A stretch of 64,000 bases of DNA. Source: Chelydra serpentina (lineage: Eukaryota > Chordata > Testudines > Chelydridae). A program made the translations under genes and the position numbers. The notes under the pieces were generated by a model. It was not told the DNA's origin and ran no database searches. It saw only the letters and a list, made by a program, of their open reading frames with translations. Of this stretch, positions 1-10,865 are shown piece after piece (positions within the stretch are counted from its first letter, which is position 1; the number at the start of each line of letters is the position of its first letter). The DNA is taken from assembly GCA_037349315.1 (NCBI GenBank), contig JBAIAC010000008.1, forward strand, positions 33,702,001-33,766,000. The letters run 5' to 3'.

Positions 1-84
1 GAACTGGAATTAATATGCAAACTAGATACCATTACCTTAGGTTTGAATATTGACTGTGAATGGCTCGGTCATTACGTTAATTGA
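1..84 (+). pseudogene. PLE GIY-YIG protein, extreme C-terminus
   Basis: This is a 27-codon open fragment with a TGA stop, aligning without gaps to the C-terminal 30 residues before the stop of the PLE protein at 63391-63918 (shared pattern: ICK, DTI, GLN, D.EWL, YxN or YKS). It lies downstream of the nuclease fold and contains no catalytic residue. The rest of the ORF lies outside the window, so whether the copy was full length cannot be judged. Confidence 0.75.
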
Positions 85-292
85 ATTTATTTCCCCTCCT
101 TAAATACCCTTAACACCTTTGTGTCAATTGTCTGTAATGGGACATGTTGATTATCACTTCAAAAGTTTCTTTCCTACTGATAACAGTTCCTTTCAATTAA
201 TTAGCCTCTTATCGTTGATATAGACACTCCCACCATTTCATGTTTCTCTGAATGTATAAATATCTGCTTACTGTATGTTCCATTCCATGCGT

Positions 293-330
293 CTGATGAA
301 GTGGGTTCTAACCCACGAAAGCTTATGCTG
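293..330 (+). ncRNA. Hammerhead ribozyme-like motif in PLE tail
   Basis: CTGATGA (293-299) is followed by a perfect 6-bp stem II (301-306 with 311-316, loop 307-310), GAAA (317-320), then a 3-bp stem III closed by a TTAT loop (320-329). All invariant core bases are present. The base at the cleavage position (330) is G, which the hammerhead rule disallows, so this copy is probably inactive. Hammerheads with very short stem III are known from PLEs; I did not fold stem I. Confidence 0.55.
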
Positions 331-420
331 AAATAAATTTGTTAGTCTCTTAGGTGCCACAAGTATTTTTCTTATTTTCTTTTTGCTGACACAGACTAAC
401 ACGGCTACTACACTGAATTC

Positions 421-931
421 TGACTTCTGTGGCAGTGATGAATACCTATCTAAGGGCAGCATTTGGCCTTAGGCTGGACAAATCCACAATCCCGAATATT
501 TTCTAAACACTATTCTAACACATTCAGATGCTATGAACCCATCTAAGCTGGACAGCTATACTATGTTAGGAAAAGGGTTAGGAGGTGCCATGTTTGAACT
601 TGGTTGTTAAACATACAGGTCGCTCCTTTTCAGTGTAAACAGGGTCACTCTAGAAAAGCAGTGGGTAAATATCCAGGAAGTTAAGGTAGAGTAAACATAT
701 CTCTTTTATGTGTGTGGGTAGCCTTAGTGGGCAAAGGGTGAAATTTACCCCATTGTCAAAGGCCAGCATGAGACCTATGCACTATTTAAAAAGTGCATTG
801 ACTTCGTACTGGCTCTTGGCCCTGGGGTGAATCTCACCAAATTGCATCACTCATGAGAAACAGGTAGATTTTCAGATTCCTGTAAAGACACTAAACATCT
901 TGATTTTACTGGGACAGTCCTGTTTTTTATC
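421..931. other. No recognisable feature
   Basis: AT-rich sequence with no long ORF and no repeat I recognise, up to the target duplication at 924-931. Confidence 0.5.
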
Positions 932-1054
932 TAGGGTGACCAGATGTCCCGATTTTATAGGGACAGTCCCGATTTTTGGGTCTTTTTCTTATATAGGCTC
1001 CTATTACCCCTCACCCCCGTCCCGATTTTTCACATTTGCTGTCTGGTCACCCTA
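932..1054. mobile_element. hAT-type MITE, 123 bp
   Basis: Terminal inverted repeats begin TAGGGTGACCAGA and end in the reverse complement (CTGGTCACCCTA). The element is flanked by a perfect 8-bp duplication TTTTTATC (924-931 and 1055-1062), the signature of hAT transposases. There is no coding capacity. A relative in the other orientation lies at 28572-28696. Confidence 0.9.
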
Positions 1055-1062
1055 TTTTTATC

Positions 1063-1905
1063 TGATATTCTGACACCCGGGAATTTCTTTCAGGACACCT
1101 GAAATGTCCCAGTTTTTCATTTCATTAGTCAAAACATTCATTCTTTCTATAATTACAAAATATTTGTTCAAGACATTGCTACAACAAGTTGAATTTGCTC
1201 CATGTTTACCAGGAGCAAACCAACAGTCCAGTGACTGAGTGTTTAGTATGACAAATACTGTTTGAAGTGAAAGAAAAATCAAAGGAGTGGGAGTGTACAT
1301 TATCAGTGTGGGTCTTTTGTACACTGAATGTTAATGACACTTGTTCAGAGTTTCATGATCAGTTTATTCCCATCTCTGCAATAGAGGCACGTGCTGCTGT
1401 TGAGTCAAAATCTGGTCAAAACAACAGCAGGACACCTTAAAAAAAGGACATTTGTCTTTTATACATGTATTTCACAACCCTAAATGTATTGCCACAAAAA
1501 TGGCATGGTTTTTTATTTTGAAAATATGCTCAGTTTAGGTATATGCACAGGCAATGAAAATATAGCATAACTGGCCACAGTGGGTGAACTTACTTTTTTC
1601 TCCTTTTCTGCTGATAGATTTGAACAGGTATTCCCTATATTTATAATGGGGAATAGCACTAGAAGTGGCAACATTCTTTCCTACTATTAAAAAGTAAACT
1701 CTTTTACTGCACCCACTGTCCTTTCATTTTAGCCAGGCACTAGTTTCTTCATCCCTGTTTATAAGCCTAGTTTGCCGGAATATCTGTGTGCAAAACAGTG
1801 CAAAATGAATATTCTGCAAAAGTCTGTGAGTTTGGTTGGGTTAATTCAATTTCCTGTTAGGATTGGTTGGAAGGTTCCCCCATTCTTTTTTGAAACTATT
1901 CTCCT
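1063..1905. other. No recognisable feature
   Basis: AT-rich, with scattered short ORFs of no recognisable content. Nothing supports a gene or named repeat. Confidence 0.5.
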
Positions 1906-1911
1906 ATTCAC

Positions 1912-2367
1912 ATGGCTCCTGATTCTCCACCTTGCAAATTAGGAGTTCAACCTATTGAAGTTGGAGGAGGTGGTGTTGGAGGGAGGAGGTTGGAGGGAGG
2001 AGGGTTTGCCTTATATATTAAAAATGTACACACTTGGACTGAGGTGGAGATGGACATAGGGGACAGAAGTGTTGAGAGTCTCTGGGTTAGGCTAAAAGGG
2101 GTGAAAAACAAGGGTGATGTCATGCTAGGAGTCTACTATAGGCCACCTAACCAGGTGGAAGAGGTGGATGAGGCTTTTTTTAAACAACTAACAAAATCAT
2201 CCAAAGCCCAAGATTTGGTGGTGATGGGGGACTTCAACTATCCAGATATATGTTGGGAAAATAACACAGCGGGGCACAGACTATCCAATAAGTTCTTGGA
2301 CTGCATTGCAGACAACTTTTTATTTCAGAAGGCTGAGAAAGCTACTAGGGGGAAAGCTGTTGGCTAG
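1912..2367 (+). pseudogene. CR1 ORF2, endonuclease N-terminal part
   Basis: This segment holds the APE-type endonuclease core of CR1. The motif GDFNYPD (about residues 105-111) carries the DFN signature of the family, preceded by GVYYRPPNQ. The frame shifts near 2365; the continuing frame from 2370 completes the endonuclease with GESDHE (the SDH signature). Residues before about 26 are glycine-rich and do not look like CR1, so the ATG at 1912 is probably not a native start. Confidence 0.9.
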
Positions 2368-2369
2368 AT

Positions 2370-3485
2370 TTGATTTTAACAAATAGGGAGGAACTCGTTG
2401 AGAACTTGAAAGTAGAAGGCAGCTTGGGTGAAAGTGATCATGAAATCATAGAGTTCACAATTCTAAGGAAGGGTAGAAGGGAGTACAGCAAAAGAGAGAC
2501 AATGGATTTCAGGAAAGCGGATTTTGGTAAGCTCAGCGAGCTGATAGGTAAGGTCCCATGGGAATCAAGACTGAGGGGAAAAACAACTGAGGAGAGCTGG
2601 CAGTATTTCAAAGGGACACTATTAAGGGCCCAAAAGCAAACTATTCCGCTGGGTAGGAAAGATAGAAAATGTGGCAAAAGACCACCTTGGCTTAACCACG
2701 AGATCTTGCAAGATCTAAAAAATAAAAAGGAGTCATATAAAAAATGGAAACTAGGACAAATTGCAAAGGATGAATATAGGCAAACAACACCGGAATGCAG
2801 GGGCAAGATTAGAAAGGCAAAGGCACAAAATGAGCTCAGACTAGCTACAGGAATAAAGGGAAACAAGAAAACTTTTTATCAATACATTAGAAGCCAGAGG
2901 AAGACCAAGGACAGGGTAGGCCCACTACTCAGTGAGGAGGGAGAAACAGTAACAGGAAACTTGGAAATGGCAGAGATGCTTAATGACTTCTTTGTTTCGG
3001 TCTTCACAGAGAAGTCTGAAGGACTGCCTAACATAGTGAATGCAAATGGGAAGGGGGAAGGTTTAGAAGATAAAATAAAAAAAGAACAAGTTAAAAATCA
3101 CTTAGATAAGTTAGATGCCTGCAAGTCACCAGGACCTGATGAAATGCATCCTAGAATACTCAAGGAGCTAATAGAGGAGGTATCTGAGCCTCTAGCTATT
3201 ATCTTTGGTAAATCATGGGAGACAGGAGAGATTCCAGAAGACTGGAAAAGGGCAAATATAGTGCCCATCTATACAAAGGGAAATAAAAACAACCCAGGAA
3301 ACTACAGACCAGTTAGTTTAACTTCTGTGCCAGGGAAAATAATGGAGCAAGTAATTAAGGAAATCATCTGCAAACACTTGGAAGGTGGTAAGGTGATAGG
3401 GAATAACCAGCATGGATTTGTAAAGAACAAATCATGTCAAACCAATCTGATAGCTTTCTTTGATAGGATAATGTGGTATACCTAG
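2370..3485 (+). pseudogene. CR1 ORF2, end of endonuclease and RT fingers
   Basis: The frame opens with the last endonuclease motif (ESDHEIIEF), runs through the linker, and enters the RT fingers with [15 protein letters not shown] and [17 protein letters not shown], both CR1 RT signatures. Near 3470 the text jumps straight to the next RT block (YLDFSKAFD), which lies in another frame. Comparison with the expected family order suggests a deletion of about a dozen codons plus a frameshift. Confidence 0.92.
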
Positions 3486-4546
3486 ACTTTAGTAAGGCAT
3501 TTGATACGGTCTCACATGATATTCTTATCAATAAACTAGGGAAATACAACTTAGATGGGGCTACTATAAGGTGGGTGCACAACTGGCTGGATAACCGTAC
3601 TCAGAGAGTAGTTATAAATGGTTCCCAATCCTGTTGGAAAGGTATAACGAGTGGGGTTCCGCAAGGGTCTGTTTTGGGACCAGCTCTGTTCAATATCTTC
3701 ATCAACGACTTGGATATTGGCATAGAAAGTACGCTTATTAAGTTTGCAGATGATACCAAACTGGGAGGGATTGCAACTGCTTTGGAGGATAGGGTCATAA
3801 TTCAAAATGATCTGGACAAATTGGAGCAATGGTCAGAGGTAAACAGGATGAAGTTTAATACGGACAAATGCAAAGTGCTCCACTTAGGTAGGAACAATCA
3901 GTTTCACACATACAGAATGGGGGGAGACTGTCTAGGAAGGAGTACGACAGAAAGGGATCTAGGGGTTATAGTGGACCACAAGCTAAATATGAGTCAACAG
4001 TGTGATGCTGTTGCAAAAAAAGCAAACTTGCTTCTGGGCTGCATTAACAGGTGTGTTGTGAGCAAGACACGAGACGTCATTCTTCCGCTCTACTCTGTGC
4101 TGGTTAGGCCTCAACTGGAGTATTGTGTCCAGTTCTGGGCACTGCATTTCAAGAAAGATGTGGAGAAATTGGAGAGGGTCCAGAGAAGAGCAACAAGAAT
4201 GATTAAGGGTCTAGAGAACATGACCTATGAAGGAAGGCTGAAGGAATTGGGTTTGTTTAGTTTGGAAAAGAGAAGACTGAGAGGGGACATGATAGCGGTC
4301 TTCAGGTATCTAAAAGGGTGTCATAAGGAGGAGGGAGAAAACTTGTTCATCTTAGCCTCTGAGGATAGAACAAGAAGCAATGGGCTTAAACTGCAGCAGG
4401 GGAGGTTTAGGTTGGACATTAGGAAAAAGTTCCTAACTGTCAGGGTGGTTAAACACTGGAATAAACTGCCCAGGGAGGTTGTGGAATCTCCATCTCTGGA
4501 GTTATTTAAGAGTAGGTTAGATAAATGTCTATCAGGGATGGTCTAG
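3473..4546 (+). pseudogene. CR1 ORF2, RT palm to C-terminus
   Basis: The frame carries RT motif A ([14 protein letters not shown], residues 3-16), GVPQGSVLGPALFN (61-74) and the catalytic FADD box (91-94). The CR1 thumb and C-terminal regions follow (RPQLEYCVQFW, LERVQRRATRMIKGLE, SLEKRRLRGD) to a stop at 4544-4546. This third is open for 357 codons with both catalytic aspartates, although the whole protein is broken by the two upstream frame changes. Confidence 0.95.
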
Positions 4547-4639
4547 ACAGTATTTGGTCCTGCCATGAGGGCAGGGGGCTGGACTCGATGACCTCTCGAG
4601 GTCCCTTCCAGCCCTAGAATCTATGAATCTATGAATAAG

Positions 4640-6910
4640 TTAGGCTGGAGTTACAATGGTCTAAACCAGTGTGAGTGAGAGAGGATTCAGGCCCATGCTG
4701 TATAAATGTACCTGACATTTTGTTCCACTTTAGAACTGAGACACACAGTCTAATTTTTCTACAGAAATGATGGAATTCCTGCTTTGTTATTATGCTAAAA
4801 GGGACCCTAAAGTGAGCTGAATTTCTTTGAACAAGTTGCTCCAAGTTTGAAAAGCAAGAGCCTGTAAATTCCATGTGTTGTGGCTTGTTGTGTAGATTAT
4901 AATTTATTAAATTTTTATAATCAGAAGGATTAAGTCTGAATTCACTTGTTCCGCCATGTGTCTCATAGTTTTAGAGGCTACTATGGGTCAGACTCTGCCA
5001 GAGTGTCAACTGCAATTATCTCCTTAATTTATTAGAATTGACTATGAAAGTCAATTACAAAAATCCTTCATGAGGCTCTGTTTAAGTTTTAAATGCTGGA
5101 TTAGAAAAATGCCTGCAAGATTTACTATTTCCTGAAGACAGTGTTATGACATAAAACACTTTGAGGGAAAGGTTTGTATTTCTCTTAAGCATGTCAAGAT
5201 GCAATGTTTATGTTGGTCTTTTGAAGCAGCTGCACCGTAGTAGAAGGATCTACACTACACATGCTGCAATGTATCTACTTATTTTTTTGTCTTAGTCTAT
5301 ATGGATTTCATGAAACATGATAATTATTGCTACAACACCAATTTCTTCAGGGTACATATATACAAGAATTTGGGGTATGCATAGCATAGTGCTATTACTA
5401 TCAAGCTAAGAAATGTGTTGCTGTCAGGCAAACAAATGGTAAGTTTTTCTTATGCACAGTGTGTGAACTATCAGTAACATAATTAAGTGAATAATCTTTA
5501 ATTAGTAGTGAGTAGGTGACCTGGAAAAACTGTGGTGATTACCTCAGTCTCTTGTGTAAATTTTGAATTAATCCTGTTTTACTTTCAGATTTGATTTCTT
5601 TCATTCTTTGCTATCACTTCAAACATACATACACTACTGCACAAAAAAGTGCGTTAAGGTTAGGTTGCTACTGACATAAAAAAGCCAGTTTGTGGCCACT
5701 GTCCAGTTGATAACAATGGGAGATGACAGCTATTTTGAAAGAGGGCAATTCTTGAGTTTCTCTGAAAGAAATTATTCACTGGCCTCTGACAACAAATTTT
5801 CCCTTATGAAGAATAATGTCAAAAAATTCAAAATCCATATTTTTAAAAACTACCTGGTTTACCAGAACTACTCAAGTTTTACCTCACATCCACTTGTTGA
5901 GTAGGCAGACAATATTTTGTAAAATAAGCCTGTCAACAAAAAAGCGTGACTGCTACAGACAATTTCAACAAGAGACCAATTTCACATACTTATTTCTTTT
6001 CATACATTTTTAATAAACTGCACAGAAAACTCAATAGGCACAAAAACTAACATTATACATATGTTCACAGTTAAAGGCCACCTACATGTAAAAAACCATA
6101 AGAGTTTATGCTTCAGTATAAAACCATTTCACAATGTAACCTTAACTATGGAGTTCTTGCCAGTCTCTCCATAATAAAGTATATAACATATACCCCCGTG
6201 AAGAGGGTTCAATTTTAGAAGAATGAAACTGTTACCTCGATTAAGAATTTCAAAGCATACAAAAAGAAAAAGAGTAAGAATCATTTATCTTTCAGTGAAG
6301 GATAGTGAGGTACCAAAATCTATGAAGTATGTGCATATGTCCAAAATTGGTGATTACAAGTCCAATCAAAATATATCAGAAATTCTGCTTGAATACTTAC
6401 ATATCATAACACATGTCATAGTAAAAGATGAGTGGTCTCTCCTGCAAAGGTTAGTTATTACATTACATTTATATTATGTTACAGTCTGCCTTGGCTCTCT
6501 GAAACTGTGATGTTTCAAGGATTAGCAAATTATCACAAAAGAAAATACAGTAGTAATTCTTTGTGATTGCCATTTTATCTTTGGATAGATTAGTAAGATA
6601 TCAATGCAAACATCTTTCTCTTTAATAATTATTTTTATATTACTTTTGATGTTTCACTCATTATACTATGAACTTCTTCAGATGACAGATTAACTCACTA
6701 GTTTTTCTTGTTTAGAATTTACATAGGCCTGAATAGCAGTAAAATGGAAAATGACATTTTAGAGAAATGTGGACTTTTTTATAATGCTTTGAATTAAACT
6801 TCTGGAGCTTTCTGAATATCTAGTCTTCTTCCCTGCTATTAAAGTATCCTTTCAATATATACTGGACATGTGTCTTTCAACCAAACTATAGTGGTTGCAC
6901 CTGTGAACAC
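4640..6910. other. AT-rich stretch without recognisable feature
   Basis: No ORF above 100 codons with recognisable content, no tRNA and no repeat I can name. It appears to be single-copy non-coding DNA. Confidence 0.5.
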
Positions 6911-6916
6911 TATAAT

Positions 6917-7050
6917 TAAGAACATAAGAATGGCCATACTGGGTCAGACCAAAGGTCCATCCAGCCCAGTATCCTGTCTGCCGATAGTAGCCAATGCCAG
7001 GTGTCCCAGAGGGAGTGAACCTAACAGGTAATGATCAAATTATCTCTCTC
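6917..7050 (+). mobile_element. LINE fragment (CR1/L3-like)
   Basis: Starts AAGAACATAAGAATGGCCAT and continues through GGGTCAGACCAAAGGTCCAT and CCAATGCCAGGTGTCCCAGAG, a segment I recognise as an abundant interspersed repeat of reptile genomes related to CR1/L3 LINEs. Short and truncated on both sides; the exact family is uncertain. Confidence 0.5.
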
Positions 7051-7059
7051 CTACTGTTA

Positions 7060-7930
7060 TACCAATAAAATAAAAACCAGCAGGATCTTCTTAAAGGGGA
7101 TAAGACAAAATGTCACATGTATTGTGAATACAAAAAGAATCATAGTAAGCAGTCAGTTATAGCTATAACATTTCATTCAGTTTCACATTCATTCATATAC
7201 ACACACACACACACAGGTTCTACATAGATGTCTTAGTTACCAGCCTAGAAGTTGCTCATGCCAAGTTACTGGCCAGGTAACCTGGACATGAGAGTGGAGC
7301 CGAGTCCTTGTCAGATTCATCTGATGCTCCTGGAAGTTGGCAGCAGAACCAGATACTCAAAGCTCTTAGTCTTTTGGTTCTGTACTTATAGGGATTTATT
7401 CCTATGTCAGTCTATGGGAATTGCTTCATCATGCTGTTGCTGAATCAATCAGTAGATGGCACATTCCTGATGGCTCTGTGCTGTCAGATGTTATCTTGTT
7501 TTTCCCATCCTTTGAGATGATCGGGTGGATCCCAGTTTACCCTCCGGGGGTTGTCTGGTCATTCCCACTTGGTGTCGCCTTCAGCCGATGGTCACTGAAT
7601 TCCTAGGCTGGCACCTTCCTGATCATTCATTCATTATTTATCTACACCAAGCATCCATCCACATACATACTGTCTCCACCACTTTCGGGGTGTGTACTAA
7701 TTTATTTGAGCCTCCCTGCCCTTTAATCAAAGAGGGTGGGGGGGTCTTTCTATGCTGTTTCTAGGTACAAAGCATGCATAAAGAACAAAGTCAAATAACT
7801 TGTTTGCAAGTTTCTCATAGCAATACAGTATCTTTCTGAGAATAGATACAATCAATGGTTTACACAGACAGTAGCTTGTAGGTTTCACAAGGGATCCAAG
7901 AGATCTTTTACTTGGTAATGCTATGAGGTT
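7060..7930. other. Unclassified repeat-like region with CA microsatellite
   Basis: Contains a (CA)n tract at 7199-7215 and moderately GC-rich text with an LTR-like composition. No termini or duplications were found, so this is only a suspicion of an old LTR element. Confidence 0.25.
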
Positions 7931-8234
7931 TAAATTGTGGGGGACAAATTATGGGGAGTTACTTTCACTTGGGGAATCACTTTCAGTACCTTCTTTATTA
8001 TCCCTACGGAGGTAGAGGAACTGCTCCCCACCCCAGCTCACCTCCGCTCCACCACCGCCGCCTCCCCGAGCATGCCGCCACTCGGCTTCTCTCCCCTCCC
8101 TCACAGGCTTGCCACACGTGAAACAGCTGTTTTGCATGTGGCAAGCCTGGGAGGCAGCGGAGAGAAGCGGAGCGGCAGCAGCGCACTCTGGGGAGTAGGT
8201 GGAGGCGAGCTGGCATGGTGGGGACACATTTTTA

Positions 8235-8321
8235 GGGGTGATATGGCCGTTGCTGGAATGCCACCCCTAGAAATGTGCTGTCCCAAGCACCTGCTTGTTT
8301 TGCTGGTGCCGAGAGCTGGCC
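8235..8321. mobile_element. hAT (Tip100-like) terminal fragment, tentative
   Basis: The text ending GCTGGTGCCGAGAGCTGGCCCTG resembles, in reverse complement, the terminal repeat that starts the hAT element at 34560 (AGGGCTGGATTTAGG). The adjoining 8030-8230 stretch is GC-rich and may belong to the same element. No duplication was found. Confidence 0.35.
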
Positions 8322-8639
8322 CTGCTGACCAGCGACAGGCACCATAGGAAATGGCCTTGGGAGACAGCGGAGCCTGGCGGTTTTGAATTAGGGCAGACTG
8401 CTGTCCACAATTTAGAGTCCCAGGGCTGAGACACATGGTTGAGGGAGGGTACAGGCTGCCATACGGTGACACTTAAGTAAGCAGTGCAGAGCACATGCAC
8501 TGAGGAGACAAAGGACTGTTGAGCCTCAGGAAGAGCTGAAGACATGGTTGTTTGAATTATTTTGTTCTCCTCGGAAAGGTGAAGACTTTTCTTGGCCAAA
8601 GCACGAAATCATCAACAAACCCCAAATCAAGTGTCCAGC

Positions 8640-10190
8640 CAGAGGTGAAACTGAGGTGCAGATGGCCTGATGCAAAACTGGATCAAACACCATAGTGCCA
8701 CCACTACATTATCATTGCAACATGAATAATAATACTAACAGCAACTCAGGGATGAAATTACAGTCTCTTTTTTCATTAATGTGGACCCGCTTCTTTAGAT
8801 TTGCAGTTCTGAGGGTTCTGTAGTAAATTTTATTCCTTAATTAGATGTCATACAGCGTATATAATGGAAAATGTTATCTATTGCTTAGGAAAACTAACCC
8901 ATCTGGTGACATGCTGTGACTGGGGCAGAATATGCATAATTCTATATTTTTGAAGGAAGTGATATAGATTTATGATTTAATTATGCATATCTATGGCAGA
9001 CTGTATTATAAATTTAGGAATAATTTGTTTTGATTGCTCACTGGAAAATTAGCATCATTCCTAACAAGAAAGAGCATGTTTACAACAGAAACCTGCTGAG
9101 ATAAAATGCTTTAAGACCTAAAGATCCTGGAAAGAATGTTAAATCTTATTACACAGATAAGTAATTGAAGGAATGCTAATTCTGTGTTTACTAGAAATGA
9201 CTGTGACATACACAGCTAAATATAAAGCTACTGCAGGGATGCTGATTTTTTGTATTTTTGTAGCAAAGTTATATCAGTCCTTTTACTTTCCTTCATGGGC
9301 ATTTATAGTCATTCACACAAATTAAGAAACAGACACTATTATTGTACGAAGTATGAATACAAGCACCATATTGTGAAATAAGGATTCATGATTTTATTAA
9401 GTGTACTATTATTAGTGAAACAATGGCACATGCCAAGTACTGGAGAACTCATGGCAATAAGGTATTAGCAAGGCTGAAAGCTCAGAGGGAACAAAAAAGC
9501 TTGAACTCTTATGGATAACAAGAACATCCAGAGTTACACTCATAAGAACTGTAATCCATAGTAAGTATATATGAAAGTAATAAACAAACAAGAAAACAAG
9601 GAGTTTGGAAGGGATAAACCCCACATTCTTCAGGACATAAGCCATCTCTTAGTAATGAAGGTTAGGAAAAAACATTCCGTGTGCAGATTATTTCATAACT
9701 TTCTACTGCTGACTTTTTGTACCTTTCTTTGAATCATCTGGTACCAGCCACTGTGGGACAGGATACTGGATGAGGAGGACAATTGCTTATTCAGTATGAC
9801 AATTCCTATGGCAAAGATGTTCTCTGTGGAATGGAAAAAAATCTCTGAGAAATACAGATATCTAGTAAATTGTGCTTTTAATAGGTAATTTATAGCATTC
9901 TGCCATTATTTTTAAATGAGGACATTTCCCCAAAGTACTCTTTGAACTTCAGATCAAGATAAGAAGACATAAGTTAGATCCTCAGCTGGTGTAAACTGGC
10001 ATAGCTCTACTGACGTCAGTGAAGAAATACGAGAAAAATTACAGGTATAGCAACAAAACAGTGAAACCTACCACTGAATGAATAAATGACAGCCCACAAC
10101 TGACCTGTTGAGTCCACCATCCACTAATTCTTTCTCTTAGGTTAAAAAAGTTAAACCAAGAAACATAAGCTGTTAGGATTGTATATGCTA
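8640..10190. other. No recognisable feature
   Basis: AT-rich; ORFs are short and random-looking, and no repeats were recognised. Confidence 0.5.
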
Positions 10191-10199
10191 ACATGAAGG

Positions 10200-10861
10200 G
10201 TGATTCCTGTGTAAAACAATGCAGGCGAGATGGTGTCATGACCTACAGGTCTCAAACCTGGGTCTGCAGTGTTTCAAGAAGGAGCAACACTCCATCTGGC
10301 AGTCTCTTGACACTTGTGTACCTGGGATCTATGAAGCCCAGCCCCATTTTGAGGGTCCAGCCCTGCAGTCCTATTGGTGGAGTCCCAGAACAGCTGATTG
10401 ACCTGCTTGTCCTACTTAAGGCAGTACCAGGAACAGGAAGCTGTCTGAACAATTGGCCTCTGGATCCGATTGCTAGGGGGACTGGGTGGAGCCTGGCTGG
10501 CATGTGGGAGTTCTCCACCCCTTGTGTCTCCTGTTGTGTACTCCAGGAGGTGAGGGCAGCCCTACCACCCATCTCTTGTGTTTTCCTCAAGCAGGTCTTG
10601 TGTGAGGGTACTCCCTGCCCATCCCCCATCCCTGGCCCTCTGGACCTTCCCATTGGGCCCCTGCCCTGTGAACCCCCCAGCCACTCCTCCACGCACCATC
10701 TGAGCTGGCTGCCAGACATGCAATTGGTCCATCTCTGAACGGCACTCAAGAAACAGCTGTATGTGCTTGTGCTCCACACCCTTCATTTCCTTACCCTTCT
10801 GTCCTGCCCTGACACCAAGAGGTGGGACCTCCCACCACTTAAGGGGGGTGAGGAATCCTGG
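10200..10861. other. GC-rich unclassified segment left of the ERV
   Basis: A 181-codon opening exists here on the plus strand (10193-10738), but it is proline- and serine-rich, matched by an overlapping 175-codon opening on the other strand, and shows no domain. GC-rich composition, not a gene signal, explains both. The segment may be an old LTR split from other sequence by the ERV insertion. Confidence 0.3.
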
Positions 10862-10865
10862 TGGG

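Larger units (their letters stand above)
1..420 (+). mobile_element. Penelope-like element, 3' end fragment
   Basis: Bases 1-84 read, in frame from base 1, as the last 27 codons of a PLE protein ending at TGA (82-84). The residues (ICKLDTI, GLNIDCEWL) match the end of the GIY-YIG ORF at 63391-63918. The roughly 200 bases that follow are AT-rich 3' UTR, then comes a hammerhead-like motif (293-330) and the tail containing AAATAAATTTGTTAG and GACTAACACGGC. The element continues to the left of the window. The family assignment rests on the protein match to the copy at the right edge. Confidence 0.8.
1912..4636 (+). mobile_element. CR1 LINE, nearly complete ORF2 and 3' end
   Basis: Endonuclease and reverse transcriptase similarity runs continuously from about 1990 to the stop at 4546, in three successive reading frames. 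The 3' UTR follows, with the CR1-typical segment around GGACTCGATGACCTC, and the element ends in short repeats of an ATCTATGA-like unit (about 4614-4636). The 5' end is truncated inside the endonuclease domain, as is usual for CR1 copies. No target duplication is evident. Confidence 0.95.

Noticed and set aside
2438..2866. 142-codon minus-strand ORF
   Set aside because: Antisense shadow of the CR1 ORF.
10193..10738. 181-codon plus-strand ORF
   Set aside because: Mirrored by an overlapping ORF on the minus strand, proline/serine-rich, no domain; GC composition explains it.
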